Virus record (IMG/VR): IMGVR_UViG_3300044729_004440 | Location: 1 to 37,579 of that record | Length of the DNA: 37,579 bases | Origin: a virus | Reading direction: 5' to 3' (one strand) | Shown: one piece after another, positions 16,508 through 23,798 of the stretch | How positions within the stretch are numbered: the stretch's first letter is position 1 | Layout: each line of letters begins with the position of its first letter | The notes under the pieces: generated by a model | What the model was told of the DNA's origin: nothing | The model's database searches: none | The model's input: the letters and a program-made list of their open reading frames with translations, nothing else | Made by a program: the position numbers and the translations under genes

Positions 16508-17950
16508 ATGGGACTAGGCATCCTCTTCGAGAACGGCGGCCCGGAGCTTCGCGGCGACACGGGCGCAGCGCGCGTGGTGCTGTACGACGCGGACGGCACG
16601 CCGCTCGTCAAGGACACGCGCACGCTGGTCGCGACGAAGCGCGGGCTGCCGATCGCAGGCTACCAGGAGGACGTCCTTCGACCGCTGCGCGTGGGCGGCC
16701 TCGGCGGCGTCGCGCTTTCTCGCGTCAACGCGCTCCTCTTCCACGACCTCGTGGACGGCGCCGCTGTCAACACCCAGCAGTGGACGCAGACGCTGACGAC
16801 GATGACCGTAACGCAAGCCGCGCCCGGCGTCGTCACGATGAACGCGGGCAACTCCGTGGCGGCTACCGTTGTCGCTGCCCACACCAGCCTCGCGCGCTTC
16901 TTGAAGCCTCGTGAGGGCGTGGTCCGCATGAGCGCGCGCGTGCGCTTCGACTGGAACGCAGCCGGATCGACGATCCAGATCGGCTTCGGCACGGCCTCGA
17001 CCACGGCCGCGCAGCTCGTAGACGGCCTATTCCTTCAGGTCAGCACGAGCGGGACGATCCGCCTCGTCTACGTGACGAGCAGCGCGGACACCGCGTCCGT
17101 CGATACGGGCGTCTCGATGGGCGTCAGCGCCGCCGACGTGAAGCCGACATACTGGTACGACGTCGACCTCTATTGGCAGGACGATTCATTTCGCGTCGTG
17201 ATGTGGGAAAGCAACGGCTCGACCGCGACTGAGCCCGTCATCGACTCGACGCTGAACTACACGCAGACGCAGATCCGCCACACGTCGCAGCGATCGCTGC
17301 CGGTGCTACTCCGCGTCCTCAACGTCACCGCGCCCGCGAGCGCAAACCGCCTCCTCTACTCAGAGGTGGCGGTGATGCAGCAGGACATCGACGAGGGCCG
17401 CCTCTTCCAGCACGCCCTCGCGCGCGCGGGGCGCTCGACGCTGCTGAACCCCACGTCCGGCGCGCAGCTCGCGAACTACGCGAACAGCGCCGCGCCCGCA
17501 AGCGCAACGCTCAGCAACACGGCGGCCGGCTACACGACGCTCGGCGGTCAGTGGCAGTTCGCCGCCGTGGCCGGCGCGGAGACCGACTACGCTCTCTTCG
17601 CCTTCACGGTGCCTACGGGCATGACGCTGCACGTGACCGGCGTGCGCATCGAGACGTTCGTCACCGGTGCTGCCGTTGCCACAACGGTCACATCGCTACA
17701 GTGGTTCATCTCGCGCTCTGCGGCCGTCACGCTCGCGACGAACACGTTCCGCAAGACGCTCGGGTGTCAGTCGCTCGCGGTGGGTCACGCGATCGGACAG
17801 GTCGCAGCGCCCATCAACTGGCAGACCGATACTCCGTTCGTCGTCGAGTCCGCGCAGGTCCTCCACCTGGGTCTCAAGATGCCGGTCGGGACCGCGACGG
17901 CATCGAGCGTCATTCGCGGAGTCGCGGTCATCGAAGGATACCTGGAATGA
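16508..17950 (+). CDS. Large tail appendage / adhesin
   Basis: A 480-residue protein after the collagen-like fibre, with AGAGG upstream of the ATG. It appears to have three parts. Residues 1-75 are an anchoring region. A jelly-roll-like region at about 80-285 (FHDLVDGAAVNTQQWTQT...MSARVRFDWNAAGSTIQIGFGTA...YWYDVDLYWQDDSFRVVMWE) resembles carbohydrate-binding modules. The C-terminal region at 300-480 (TTLGGQWQFAAVAGAETDYALFAFTVPTGMTLHVTGVRIE ... VIRGVAVIEGYLE) resembles modules repeated in other phage appendages. Likely host recognition; no enzymatic motif seen. Confidence 0.75.
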   Translation: MGLGILFENGGPELRGDTGAARVVLYDADGTPLVKDTRTLVATKRGLPIAGYQEDVLRPLRVGGLGGVALSRVNALLFHDLVDGAAVNTQQWTQTLTTMTVTQAAPGVVTMNAGNSVAATVVAAHTSLARFLKPREGVVRMSARVRFDWNAAGSTIQIGFGTASTTAAQLVDGLFLQVSTSGTIRLVYVTSSADTASVDTGVSMGVSAADVKPTYWYDVDLYWQDDSFRVVMWESNGSTATEPVIDSTLNYTQTQIRHTSQRSLPVLLRVLNVTAPASANRLLYSEVAVMQQDIDEGRLFQHALARAGRSTLLNPTSGAQLANYANSAAPASATLSNTAAGYTTLGGQWQFAAVAGAETDYALFAFTVPTGMTLHVTGVRIETFVTGAAVATTVTSLQWFISRSAAVTLATNTFRKTLGCQSLAVGHAIGQVAAPINWQTDTPFVVESAQVLHLGLKMPVGTATASSVIRGVAVIEGYLE

Positions 17951-18138
17951 TCACGATCACTCTCACGGGCGGCGACCACGGCGGCATCACGGCCGAGGTC
18001 ACCCAGGCAGGCGACCGCGTGCGCATCGCATCGCGCGCGCGCGATGCCGTCTACGAGGCGCGCGAGGTCGAGGATCCGGAGACGGGCGAGATCTCGCTCG
18101 TCGGCGTCTTCGTCGGCCTCGAGCGGCGCACGCCGTGA
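17947..18138 (+). CDS. Small hypothetical protein
   Basis: A 63-residue acidic beta-rich protein (ITITLTGGDHGGITAEVTQAGDRVRIASRARDAVYEAREVEDPETGEISLVGVFVGLE). Its ATG overlaps the preceding stop (ATGA) and its own stop overlaps the next GTG start. Function unknown. The tight coupling to the adhesin gene and to the lysis genes supports it being real. Confidence 0.6.
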   Translation: MITITLTGGDHGGITAEVTQAGDRVRIASRARDAVYEAREVEDPETGEISLVGVFVGLERRTP

Positions 18139-18224
18139 CCTGCGTTCTCCTCACGCTCGGATGCGTGCTCGCGCTGGGCCTCGCGCTCGTGTGGATGGCG
18201 CTCACGGGAGGGCCGAGGCGATGA
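18135..18224 (+). CDS. Tiny single-span membrane protein
   Basis: A 29-residue product from GTG 18135 (GTGA with the upstream stop; 4-nt ATGA-type overlap with the endolysin ATG at 18221). Nearly the whole peptide is hydrophobic (VLLTLGCVLALGLALVWMAL) with a basic end, GGPRR. A minimal holin or lysis regulator next to the endolysin is possible. Evidence is only hydrophobicity, coupling and location. Confidence 0.45.
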   Translation: MTCVLLTLGCVLALGLALVWMALTGGPRR

Positions 18225-18862
18225 CGATCCTCGACTGGCGCTCGAGCGCCGACTACTCGCAGCTCACGCGCCGCGCGAACAGCGGCACAGCGAAGGCGCT
18301 CTTCGATGCGAAGGGGCGCGTCGTGATGAGGGAGCCGTCGCGCGTCGACGGGATCTGCTGGCACATCACCGCGTGCCTCTTCGGAGTCTCGCCCGCCGCG
18401 GTCGCGCGCCACGGCGGCGATCGCCGTCGAGCCCGCAACGAACGCACGCGCCGCATCCCTGCGCACGCGACCCTCTTCCGCGACGGCGACGCGGTCGTGC
18501 CCTTCGGCCTCCTCGCGCACCTCTACCACGGCAACGGGTGGAACCCGACCAAGCTCGGCATCGAGATCGAGAGCGCGGACGGCACGATCACGCCCGAGCA
18601 GATCGCGACGTGCGGCGAGCTCGTGCCGTGGCTCATCGCCGAGGTCGCGCGCGAGGGCGCGGAGCTCTCGTCGAGCTGCGCGCACCGCTCGAGCAACGGC
18701 ATCAAGCCGAACGACCCGGGCCCGATCGTCTGGCGGGAGATCGTGATCCCGCTCTCAGAGCGCCACGGCCTGCACCGCATCATCGACCCCGTGCCGCCGA
18801 GTACGCGCACCGTGCGCCAGGGGCTGCCGATCCCGAAGAGCTGGGACCCGCTGGGGGCGTGA
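18221..18862 (+). CDS. Endolysin, N-acetylmuramoyl-L-alanine amidase
   Basis: A 213-residue peptidoglycan amidase of the Amidase_2/PGRP/T7-lysozyme type. The expected zinc ligands are present: His48 in GICWHITA, His155 in SSCAHRSSNG, and Asp165 in NDPGP; Lys162 lies in the usual place before the third ligand. 'LYHGNGWNPTKLGIEIES' corresponds to the core strand. It lacks an obvious signal peptide, so it would need a holin. It closes the late operon. The final 25 residues are a Pro-rich tail without a recognisable wall-binding domain. Confidence 0.85.
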   Translation: MTILDWRSSADYSQLTRRANSGTAKALFDAKGRVVMREPSRVDGICWHITACLFGVSPAAVARHGGDRRRARNERTRRIPAHATLFRDGDAVVPFGLLAHLYHGNGWNPTKLGIEIESADGTITPEQIATCGELVPWLIAEVAREGAELSSSCAHRSSNGIKPNDPGPIVWREIVIPLSERHGLHRIIDPVPPSTRTVRQGLPIPKSWDPLGA

Positions 18863-18880
18863 CGCAACACCTCGCTCTCC

Positions 18881-18897
18881 CGCGCCGATACGGCGCG
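18881..18897 (+). terminator. Hairpin after endolysin
   Basis: A perfect 7-bp inverted repeat (CGCGCCG / CGGCGCG) with a 3-nt loop lies 18 nt after the endolysin stop. There is no T-run, so it is at best a weak or factor-dependent terminator. It also precedes the small ORF at 18899. Confidence 0.3.
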
Positions 18898-18898
18898 C

Positions 18899-19048
18899 AT
18901 GCCCGCACCACGTCTCTCCGCGACCTCAGCCTACCTCGTGGCCGCCTGGCCCGCCCTGGGCCTCGCCCTGCTCGTCGTCGATGGCGATGCAATGCTCCTC
19001 GACGAGCACGGCCTGCTCGTGCGGCGCGTGCCCGTGGGGCGGGCGTGA
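18899..19048 (+). CDS. Small putative membrane protein
   Basis: A 49-residue reading frame with one hydrophobic stretch (AYLVAAWPALGLALLVV) followed by a charged C-terminus (LLDEHGLLVRRVPVGRA). It lies between the endolysin and attP on the late strand. There is no clear Shine-Dalgarno. It could be a lysis accessory gene, but chance in GC-rich DNA cannot be excluded. Confidence 0.35.
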   Translation: MPAPRLSATSAYLVAAWPALGLALLVVDGDAMLLDEHGLLVRRVPVGRA

Positions 19049-19051
19049 GCC

Positions 19052-19072
19052 GGTACCCCGCAGGTACCCCGC
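19052..19072. repeat. Left arm-type site pair of attP (candidate)
   Basis: Two direct copies of GTACCCC with an 11-bp period lie about 95 bp left of the tRNA-derived core. The same arrangement occurs once on the other side (19227-19246). Paired short direct repeats flanking the core are what tyrosine integrases with an N-terminal arm-binding domain recognise. Confidence 0.55.
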
Positions 19073-19166
19073 GCACGCGCCGTCAGCGCCCGTCGAGCGC
19101 CGTCACGCATCGCCGTCTCGCTCGGGAAAATCGCTCAAAACGCTGACGATCCGTTCAGGCGCGCCA

Positions 19167-19211
19167 CCCTTGCCAAGGTTGAAGTCGAGGGTTCGAATCC
19201 CTTGTCCCGCT
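19167..19211 (+). other. attP: attP core: 3' half of tRNA-Gly(GCC)
   Basis: The segment contains the anticodon loop TTGCCAA with anticodon GCC, the variable loop, a T-arm (GAGGG-TTCGAAT-CCCTT) and the 3' acceptor strand ending GTCCCGCT. No matching 5' acceptor (GCGGGAC expected) or D-arm is present upstream, so it is not a functional tRNA. Integrases commonly use the 3' half of a tRNA gene as core, so that integration restores the host tRNA. The position next to int supports attP. The host tRNA would apparently lack an encoded CCA, since TTA follows. Confidence 0.75.
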
Positions 19212-19226
19212 TTAAGATCGGCGCGC

Positions 19227-19246
19227 GGTACCCCGCAAGTACCCCG
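19227..19246. repeat. Right arm-type site pair of attP (candidate)
   Basis: A second copy of the motif GGTACCCCGCARGTACCCCG, 16 bp to the right of the core. With 19052-19072 it gives four GTACCCC boxes, two per side, in the same orientation. Confidence 0.55.
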
Positions 19247-19788
19247 GAGCCGCGTCACAGCGATCCATCGCAACGCGCTCGTGTCCCATCGTGCGCCAGC
19301 AGTCCTCGCGGCTCGCGGGCCGCGTTCCCAGCGCACGCGGTCGATGATCTCCGTGCTTGGCTCGTAGAGCCCAGGCAGCATGCGAAGCGCACGGTTGCCG
19401 CTGGTGTGCTCGCGCCCCTTCACTAGCGCCGCGGGCACCCAGCCCGCCGCCAGGTAGCTCGACCCTCGCTCGTCCACGCGCGTGTAGCTGATCCCGAGCT
19501 GCACGCCGGCACCGTCCATCACGCGCCCGCATGCGCCGAGGATGCGTGAGGCGGTTTAGCGTGGAGCGCCTGGTCCGACGCAGACGCGGGTCACCTCCCA
19601 CACCTCCGACGACGACAGGCCGGGAGCCGTCGCCTCGCCCATGAGCGCGACGGCGACGCGTTCGCCGTCGAGGTACGCGCCGAGCCGGAAGACGTCGGCG
19701 GGAGCAATCCCGCGTCGGTGGTGCGAGTGGTGCTCGCGCACGAACGCAACCGCGTCTGCGCGACGGCACGGGCGAATCGCGAGCGCGC

Positions 19789-20961
19789 TCACCGTCGCTC
19801 CAGACGCACAACGTCTGCGACGCGTGCGATCGCTGCCGCGCGCTCCTCGACGCGCACATGCGCGTAGTGCTGGCGCATCGCCTCCGAGCTGTGTCCCGTG
19901 ATCGCCTTCTGGACGTCGGCCGAGGCGACCACGCGCAGCACGTCGTTCAGCGTCCTCCTCAGCCCGTGCGGCGTGAGTCGGCGCTCAATGCCTGCGGCGA
20001 CCATCGCGCGGCGCAGGGGGCGCGCGATGGTGGTGCCGTAGCGCGGGGTCCCGACGTCGCTCGGGAAGACCCACTCGCTGACCGCGACGATCTCGCCGCG
20101 CGCGATCGACTCTTCGCGGGCGCGCAGCTCGAGCGCCGCGCGCTGCTCTCGCAGCACATCGACCACAACGGGCGCGAGCGGCACGCGTCGCACCGCGCCC
20201 GTCTTCGTTCTCTCGCGCACATGCCCGCGCACAGCCGAGCGGCGCACCGTGATCACGTCGCCGTCGATGTCCGACCAGCGCAGCGCGGTCGCCTCGCTCG
20301 TGCGAAGGCCGGTGAGGCCCATGAGCGCGATCAGCGCGTACCACGCGGGGGCCGTCTCGCGCAGCGCCACGAGGAGCGCGCCGAGCTCGGTCGCGCTGAG
20401 CACGTTCGGGTCGCTGTCGTCGTACGCGGGCGGCTCGGGTAGCGCGCGCAGCCTCGACGCGGGCGAGGGCCCGAGGCGCAACTCGACGCACGCGTCGGCG
20501 AGCACGGTGCGGAGGACGCGCAGCCATCCGTTGACGGTGCGTGCGCCGTACGTGCGCCCGTCGCCGTAGGTGCGAGCCGCGGCCTCGTCGCGCCACGAGA
20601 CGCACGCGTCCGGCGTGATCGCGTCGACGTACCACGCGCCGAGCGTCGGCAGGATGTGATCCTCGAGAGCGACGGCGTACCTATCGAGCGTCGCGACGGA
20701 GAGCGCGGTCCGCTTTCTCGCGAGCCACGAGCGCGCGTAGTCCGACAGCTTCGTGCGCGTCACCCTGCCCCGCTCGCGCACCTCGGCGCGCATCTCGGCC
20801 TGGACGCGCAGCGCCTCCCGCAGCGACCCCGGCACGAAGCGCGGGCGGTCCACCTCCTGCCCCGTCCGAGGGTCGCGGACCCGCACACGAACCACGTGCC
20901 CGCCCTCCGTCGAGCGGATGCCCGGGTGCGCGGTCGGCTTCGTGTCTCGTCGCTTCGGCAT
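19789..20961 (-). CDS. int: Tyrosine-family site-specific integrase
   Basis: A 390-residue tyrosine recombinase. Residues 18-60 (GGHVVRVRVRDPRTGQEVDRPRF...) are an AP2-like arm-binding domain and 71-165 a core-binding SAM-like domain. The catalytic residues are visible: Arg220 (GLTGLRTSEA), Lys253 (RTKTGAVRR), His332 and Arg335 (TPHGLRRT), His357 (TGHSSE) and nucleophile Tyr366 (MRQHYAHV). It lies beside the tRNA-Gly-derived core and would integrate the phage there. The stop overlaps the start of the Mom-like gene (ATGA). The 5' 281 nt are overlapped by the excisionase frame. Confidence 0.95.
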   Translation of the reverse strand: MPKRRDTKPTAHPGIRSTEGGHVVRVRVRDPRTGQEVDRPRFVPGSLREALRVQAEMRAEVRERGRVTRTKLSDYARSWLARKRTALSVATLDRYAVALEDHILPTLGAWYVDAITPDACVSWRDEAAARTYGDGRTYGARTVNGWLRVLRTVLADACVELRLGPSPASRLRALPEPPAYDDSDPNVLSATELGALLVALRETAPAWYALIALMGLTGLRTSEATALRWSDIDGDVITVRRSAVRGHVRERTKTGAVRRVPLAPVVVDVLREQRAALELRAREESIARGEIVAVSEWVFPSDVGTPRYGTTIARPLRRAMVAAGIERRLTPHGLRRTLNDVLRVVASADVQKAITGHSSEAMRQHYAHVRVEERAAAIARVADVVRLERR

Positions 20962-21142
20962 CGTCTCGTCTCCTCACGAACCACGCGTCGAGCGTGGAGC
21001 GCCGCCACATCCGGATGCCCTTCGGGCCGCGTCCATCCTCGCGCAGCTCGCCAGCGCGCGCGAGGTCGCGCACGCGCGACTCGGAGAGCCGCAGGTACGC
21101 GGCGGCCTCGTGCGCGTCGAGCCACGGATCCAGCGTGCTCAT
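20681..21142 (-). CDS. xis: Excisionase-like HTH protein
   Basis: Start ATG 21142 is chosen because GAGGTG lies about 6 nt upstream. Residues 1-55 (STLDPWLDAHEAAAYLRLSESRVRDLARAGELREDGRGPKGIRMWRRSTLDAWFVRR) are a complete MerR-type/excisionase winged helix. The frame has no stop for another ~95 residues and therefore overlaps the int gene out of frame by 281 nt. That extension is Arg/Gly/Ala-rich and looks like a by-product of int codon bias. The product would bind attP/attR and direct excision. Confidence 0.75.
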   Translation of the reverse strand: MSTLDPWLDAHEAAAYLRLSESRVRDLARAGELREDGRGPKGIRMWRRSTLDAWFVRRRDDAEATRHEADRAPGHPLDGGRARGSCAGPRPSDGAGGGPPALRAGVAAGGAARPGRDARRGARAGQGDAHEAVGLRALVAREKADRALRRDAR

Positions 21143-21215
21143 CCGAGCACCTCGGATCGGAGGCTTGCGCACGCCTGGAGAGCCCGCGCGATCACGTCAT
21201 GGAAGGTCCTCGCGG

Positions 21216-21779
21216 TCATCGCCCCTGCCCCACGAGCGAGCGGCCGGCGATGGCGCTCACCATCGCCGCGCGCGCAACGTCGGTGCGTGCAGCGGCGCGC
21301 GCCACGCCGATCGCGTCCGCCGCGTGCTCGCGCACTGCCTTCGGCAATTCGTCAATCTGCGGCCACATGGCACGAGCGCGTCGGACCATCGCGTCCTTGC
21401 TCGCGTTCGGCCCGCCCGCCAGCGCGCGCTTGGCGTCGTACGCCGTAACCTCGACGAGCGGTAGACCGGCGCGTGTGCGCAGGACGCCGCGTGTCAGTCC
21501 GTGCGCGAGCCCGAGCGCGTGGGCCGCGCGGGCGCCCTTTTGCCCGCCCGGCAGCTCGTAGGCCGCCACGTCGCACTCGAGCGCCGTGCGCCAGAGCAGG
21601 ACGATCAGATCGTCGAGGCGGCGCGCGTCGTCGCTGCCGACGTGGAGCTGGCGCTTCTTCGTCTCTTTCTTCGTCGTCCACACCCCCGCGCGGACGCCGA
21701 CGACGTCGTCGCCTGAGTCGACGTCGACGAGCGCCCAGCCCATCGCCGCGAGGCCGATATCGATGCCGAGGATTTTCAC
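21216..21779 (-). CDS. RuvC-like Holliday junction resolvase
   Basis: A 187-residue RNase H-fold resolvase. Visible motifs: 'MKILGIDIGLAAMGWALVDVD' with the first acidic residue (Asp7), 'VAAYELPGGQKG' carrying the second Glu, and 'EHAADAIGVARAA' with the C-terminal acid pair region typical of RuvC. Phage versions resolve recombination and replication branches before packaging. The start overlaps the stop of the helicase gene (ATGA). Arg/Lys-rich segments between strands fit DNA binding. Confidence 0.85.
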   Translation of the reverse strand: MKILGIDIGLAAMGWALVDVDSGDDVVGVRAGVWTTKKETKKRQLHVGSDDARRLDDLIVLLWRTALECDVAAYELPGGQKGARAAHALGLAHGLTRGVLRTRAGLPLVEVTAYDAKRALAGGPNASKDAMVRRARAMWPQIDELPKAVREHAADAIGVARAAARTDVARAAMVSAIAGRSLVGQGR

Positions 21780-23236
21780 GCTACACGCAGTCTTTCTGCG
21801 AGCGCCGTGTTGCGCGCCGCGTCCTTCGTCTCCTTCACCGCTCGCTCAAGCCCCGCCTTGTCGCCGACGACGACGACGCCCACGCGGGCGCGAGTGATCG
21901 CCGTGTAGAGCAGCTGTCGCGTGAGCATCATCGTGTGCGTCGAGTGCACGAACACCACGACCCACGGCCACTCGCTGCCCTGGCTCTTGTGGATGGTGAG
22001 CGCGTACGCGAGCGAGAGCCCCTCGGCCTTGCTCTTGCTGTACTCGACGAGCCTCTCTCCGCGGCCCTCGGGGTAGCGCACGCCCATGCCGGGCGGCAGC
22101 GCGCCCTTGCCCGCGCACCGCTCGCAGTCGCGCTCGATGGTGCGGCGCGCGTCCTCGTCGTCGATCTCGACGGTCTTCTTCCCCTCGCACACCGGGCACG
22201 TCACGGGCTTGTCGCGCACCCACGCGACGCGCCCGCACTCGCCGTTCATCACGCTCAGGTGGTAGTCGTTGCTCGTCTGGATGACGCGGTCGCCCTCACG
22301 GAGGGTGAACGGGCCGACCTTCCACGCGGGCACCTCGCCCGCGGGCGCGGGGTTGAGGAGCGCCTGCAGGCGCACGTTGAGCGCCTCGCCGCCCGCGGGC
22401 CCGACGCGCTGCGGGATGAGCACTTGCACCGCGTCGCCGATCGCGCCGCGCTGCGCCGGCAGGTGCTTCGTCACGACATCGACGAGCGCCTGCGCGGCCT
22501 TGTCGCGCTCCTCGGCGCGCATCCACACGAAGTCCTTGCGCGTCGCGAGGTCCGGCAGCTCGCCCGCGAGGATGCGCGGCGCCTGCGAGCACACCCACGA
22601 CTCGGCCGCGGCGCGGTGCAGCTTCTCGAGGCGCGCGACGGGCACCACGCCGGCCTCGATGAGGTCGCCGAAGACGCGGCCCGGGCCGACGCTCGGCAGC
22701 TGGTTCACGTCGCCGACAAGCACGAGGCGCGTGCGCTCCGGATCGATCGCCTGAAAGAGCGCGTCGGCGAGCTCGACGTCGAGCATGGACGCCTCATCGA
22801 TGACGACGAGCTCGTGCGTGAGCGGCCGCTCGGCGTGGTGGTTGAAGCCCATGCCGTCCCCGGTGGGCCCGTACGCGAGCAGACGGTGCACCGTCGTCGC
22901 GTCGCGCCCGGTCGCCTCGGACATCCGGCGCGCAGCCTTGCCCGTCGGCGCAGCGAGCGCGTAGCTGACGACGTGCCCTTTGCCGGCGCACGCCTGGCAC
23001 GTGTCCTCGTAGCTGTCGCCGCCCCACTCGTCGGGCACATCCACGACGCCGCGCCCCTTGCACGCGGGGCACGTGGTGCCGCCCGCGGCGTCGATGCGGT
23101 CGAGCGCGGTGCGCAGGCACGTGGTCTTGCCCGTGCCGGGGCCGCCCGTGATGACGCCGAGGCGGGCGGTGCAGACGAGCGCGACGGCGCGCTCCTGCGA
23201 CGGGTCGAGCTCGATGGTGGTGGGCGTGGTGGTCAT
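21776..23236 (-). CDS. recD2: RecD2 helicase, C-terminal motor half, with zinc inserts
   Basis: A 486-residue SF1B helicase. Residues 1-30 are the RecD2 lead-in, Walker A GGPGTGKT is 31-38, motif Ia APTGKAARR is at 96-104, Walker B VVIDEAS is 144-150, motif III GDVNQLPSV is 175-183, and late motifs are IHKSQGSEWPWV (415-426) and LYTAITRARVGVVVV. The usual RecD2 N-terminal OB/HhH domain is absent and is encoded separately at 24504-25427. Two DnaJ-like zinc modules are inserted: C56/C59/C80/C83 between Walker A and motif Ia, and C347/C350/C371/C374 in the C-terminal half. Start ATG 23236 has AGGAA upstream. Confidence 0.9.
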   Translation of the reverse strand: MTTTPTTIELDPSQERAVALVCTARLGVITGGPGTGKTTCLRTALDRIDAAGGTTCPACKGRGVVDVPDEWGGDSYEDTCQACAGKGHVVSYALAAPTGKAARRMSEATGRDATTVHRLLAYGPTGDGMGFNHHAERPLTHELVVIDEASMLDVELADALFQAIDPERTRLVLVGDVNQLPSVGPGRVFGDLIEAGVVPVARLEKLHRAAAESWVCSQAPRILAGELPDLATRKDFVWMRAEERDKAAQALVDVVTKHLPAQRGAIGDAVQVLIPQRVGPAGGEALNVRLQALLNPAPAGEVPAWKVGPFTLREGDRVIQTSNDYHLSVMNGECGRVAWVRDKPVTCPVCEGKKTVEIDDEDARRTIERDCERCAGKGALPPGMGVRYPEGRGERLVEYSKSKAEGLSLAYALTIHKSQGSEWPWVVVFVHSTHTMMLTRQLLYTAITRARVGVVVVGDKAGLERAVKETKDAARNTALAERLRVA

Positions 23237-23535
23237 CGTCGGTTCCTCGGGACGTACTCGGCGAGCGAGGCGCTCGGCGTCATGCGCGGGGCGCGCGACC
23301 GCGGCTTGGGCGGCGCGACTTGCACATCGAGCGCGGCGGCGCGCGCTGCGCCGTCGGGGCAGTCGACGCAGTGCACGTGGCGCGCGGCGGAGACGGAGCC
23401 GGGTGAGGGCGCGAGCGATGCGGCCTCGTCGCGAGCGCGGGCGTGGTGCTCGGCGCACGCGCGGGCCGAGAAGCGGCCGCGGTACGGCGCGCAGACGATG
23501 CGGTCGTCGGGGTGCATGGGCAGCGCGGGCTTCAC
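23233..23535 (-). CDS. Small Cys-containing protein
   Basis: A 100-residue protein from GTG 23535 (GTGA overlap; ATG 23517 is an alternative). It has Cys residues in VCAPYRGRFSARACAEHHARA and HVHCVDCPDG, a possible zinc site, followed by a basic Pro-rich tail (APPKPRSRAPRM). It sits directly upstream of the helicase gene with a 4-nt overlap. Function unknown. Confidence 0.6.
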   Translation of the reverse strand: MKPALPMHPDDRIVCAPYRGRFSARACAEHHARARDEAASLAPSPGSVSAARHVHCVDCPDGAARAAALDVQVAPPKPRSRAPRMTPSASLAEYVPRNRR

Positions 23536-23798
23536 GGGGCACCGCCGAGGCTCGTGTCGCCGTTCAGCCATCGCACGAGGTCGGCAACCGCTGCGACCCA
23601 GCTGCGCCGCTGGCACTCGTCGCCGCCCGCCGCAGCGAGGCGCGCTTGCTCGAGGTGGTGTTCGACCATGAGCCCGCGCGCGTAGCCGCGGGCATCGCGC
23701 ACGTACGAGAGCACCCGTGCGGGCGCTCGGCCGACGTGCACCACGCCGGCCGCCTTGAGGACGCCTCCGTGGAAGAGGTGGGCGGGCGGGGCGCTCAT
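23532..23798 (-). CDS. Small hypothetical early protein
   Basis: An 88-residue protein from ATG 23798 (ATGA overlap). Contains 'HLFHGGVLKAAGVVHVGRAPARVLSYVRDARGYARGLMVEHHLEQARLAAAGGDECQRRSWVAAVADLVRWLNGD', largely helical after a short beta hairpin. No family recognised. Coupled to both neighbours in the early operon. Confidence 0.6.
   Translation of the reverse strand: MSAPPAHLFHGGVLKAAGVVHVGRAPARVLSYVRDARGYARGLMVEHHLEQARLAAAGGDECQRRSWVAAVADLVRWLNGDTSLGGAP

Larger units (their letters stand above)
19103..19792 (-). pseudogene. Mom/XF1762-like acetyltransferase-fold gene with in-frame stop
   Basis: Reading from ATG 19792 the protein runs MSALAIRPCRRADAVAFV ... WEVTRVCVGPGAPR and then meets TAA at 19558-19556. 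The same frame continues without interruption as TASRILGACGRVMDGAG...LGISYTRVDERGSSYLAAGW...YEPSTEIIDRVRWERGP. Together these halves look like one GNAT-fold phage protein of the XF1762 type, with the 'EvtR.....APRxxxSR' and 'SYtrvDErGssYlAAGW' layout also seen in the Mu Mom DNA-modification family. A single substitution (for example AAA to TAA) would explain the stop. The C-terminal end runs into attP, so the last ~50 residues are probably not native. Readthrough or a sequencing error are alternatives. Confidence 0.6.

Noticed and set aside
18881-18897. Strong intrinsic terminator after the endolysin
   Set aside because: Stem is perfect, but no T-run follows; kept only as a weak candidate.
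19100-19215. Functional tRNA-Gly gene
   Set aside because: Only the 3' half is present; no 5' acceptor or D-arm can pair with it, so it is an att core.
21473-23671. 732-codon open frame on the plus strand
   Set aside because: Antisense shadow of the RuvC-like and RecD2 helicase genes, with no recognisable motifs.
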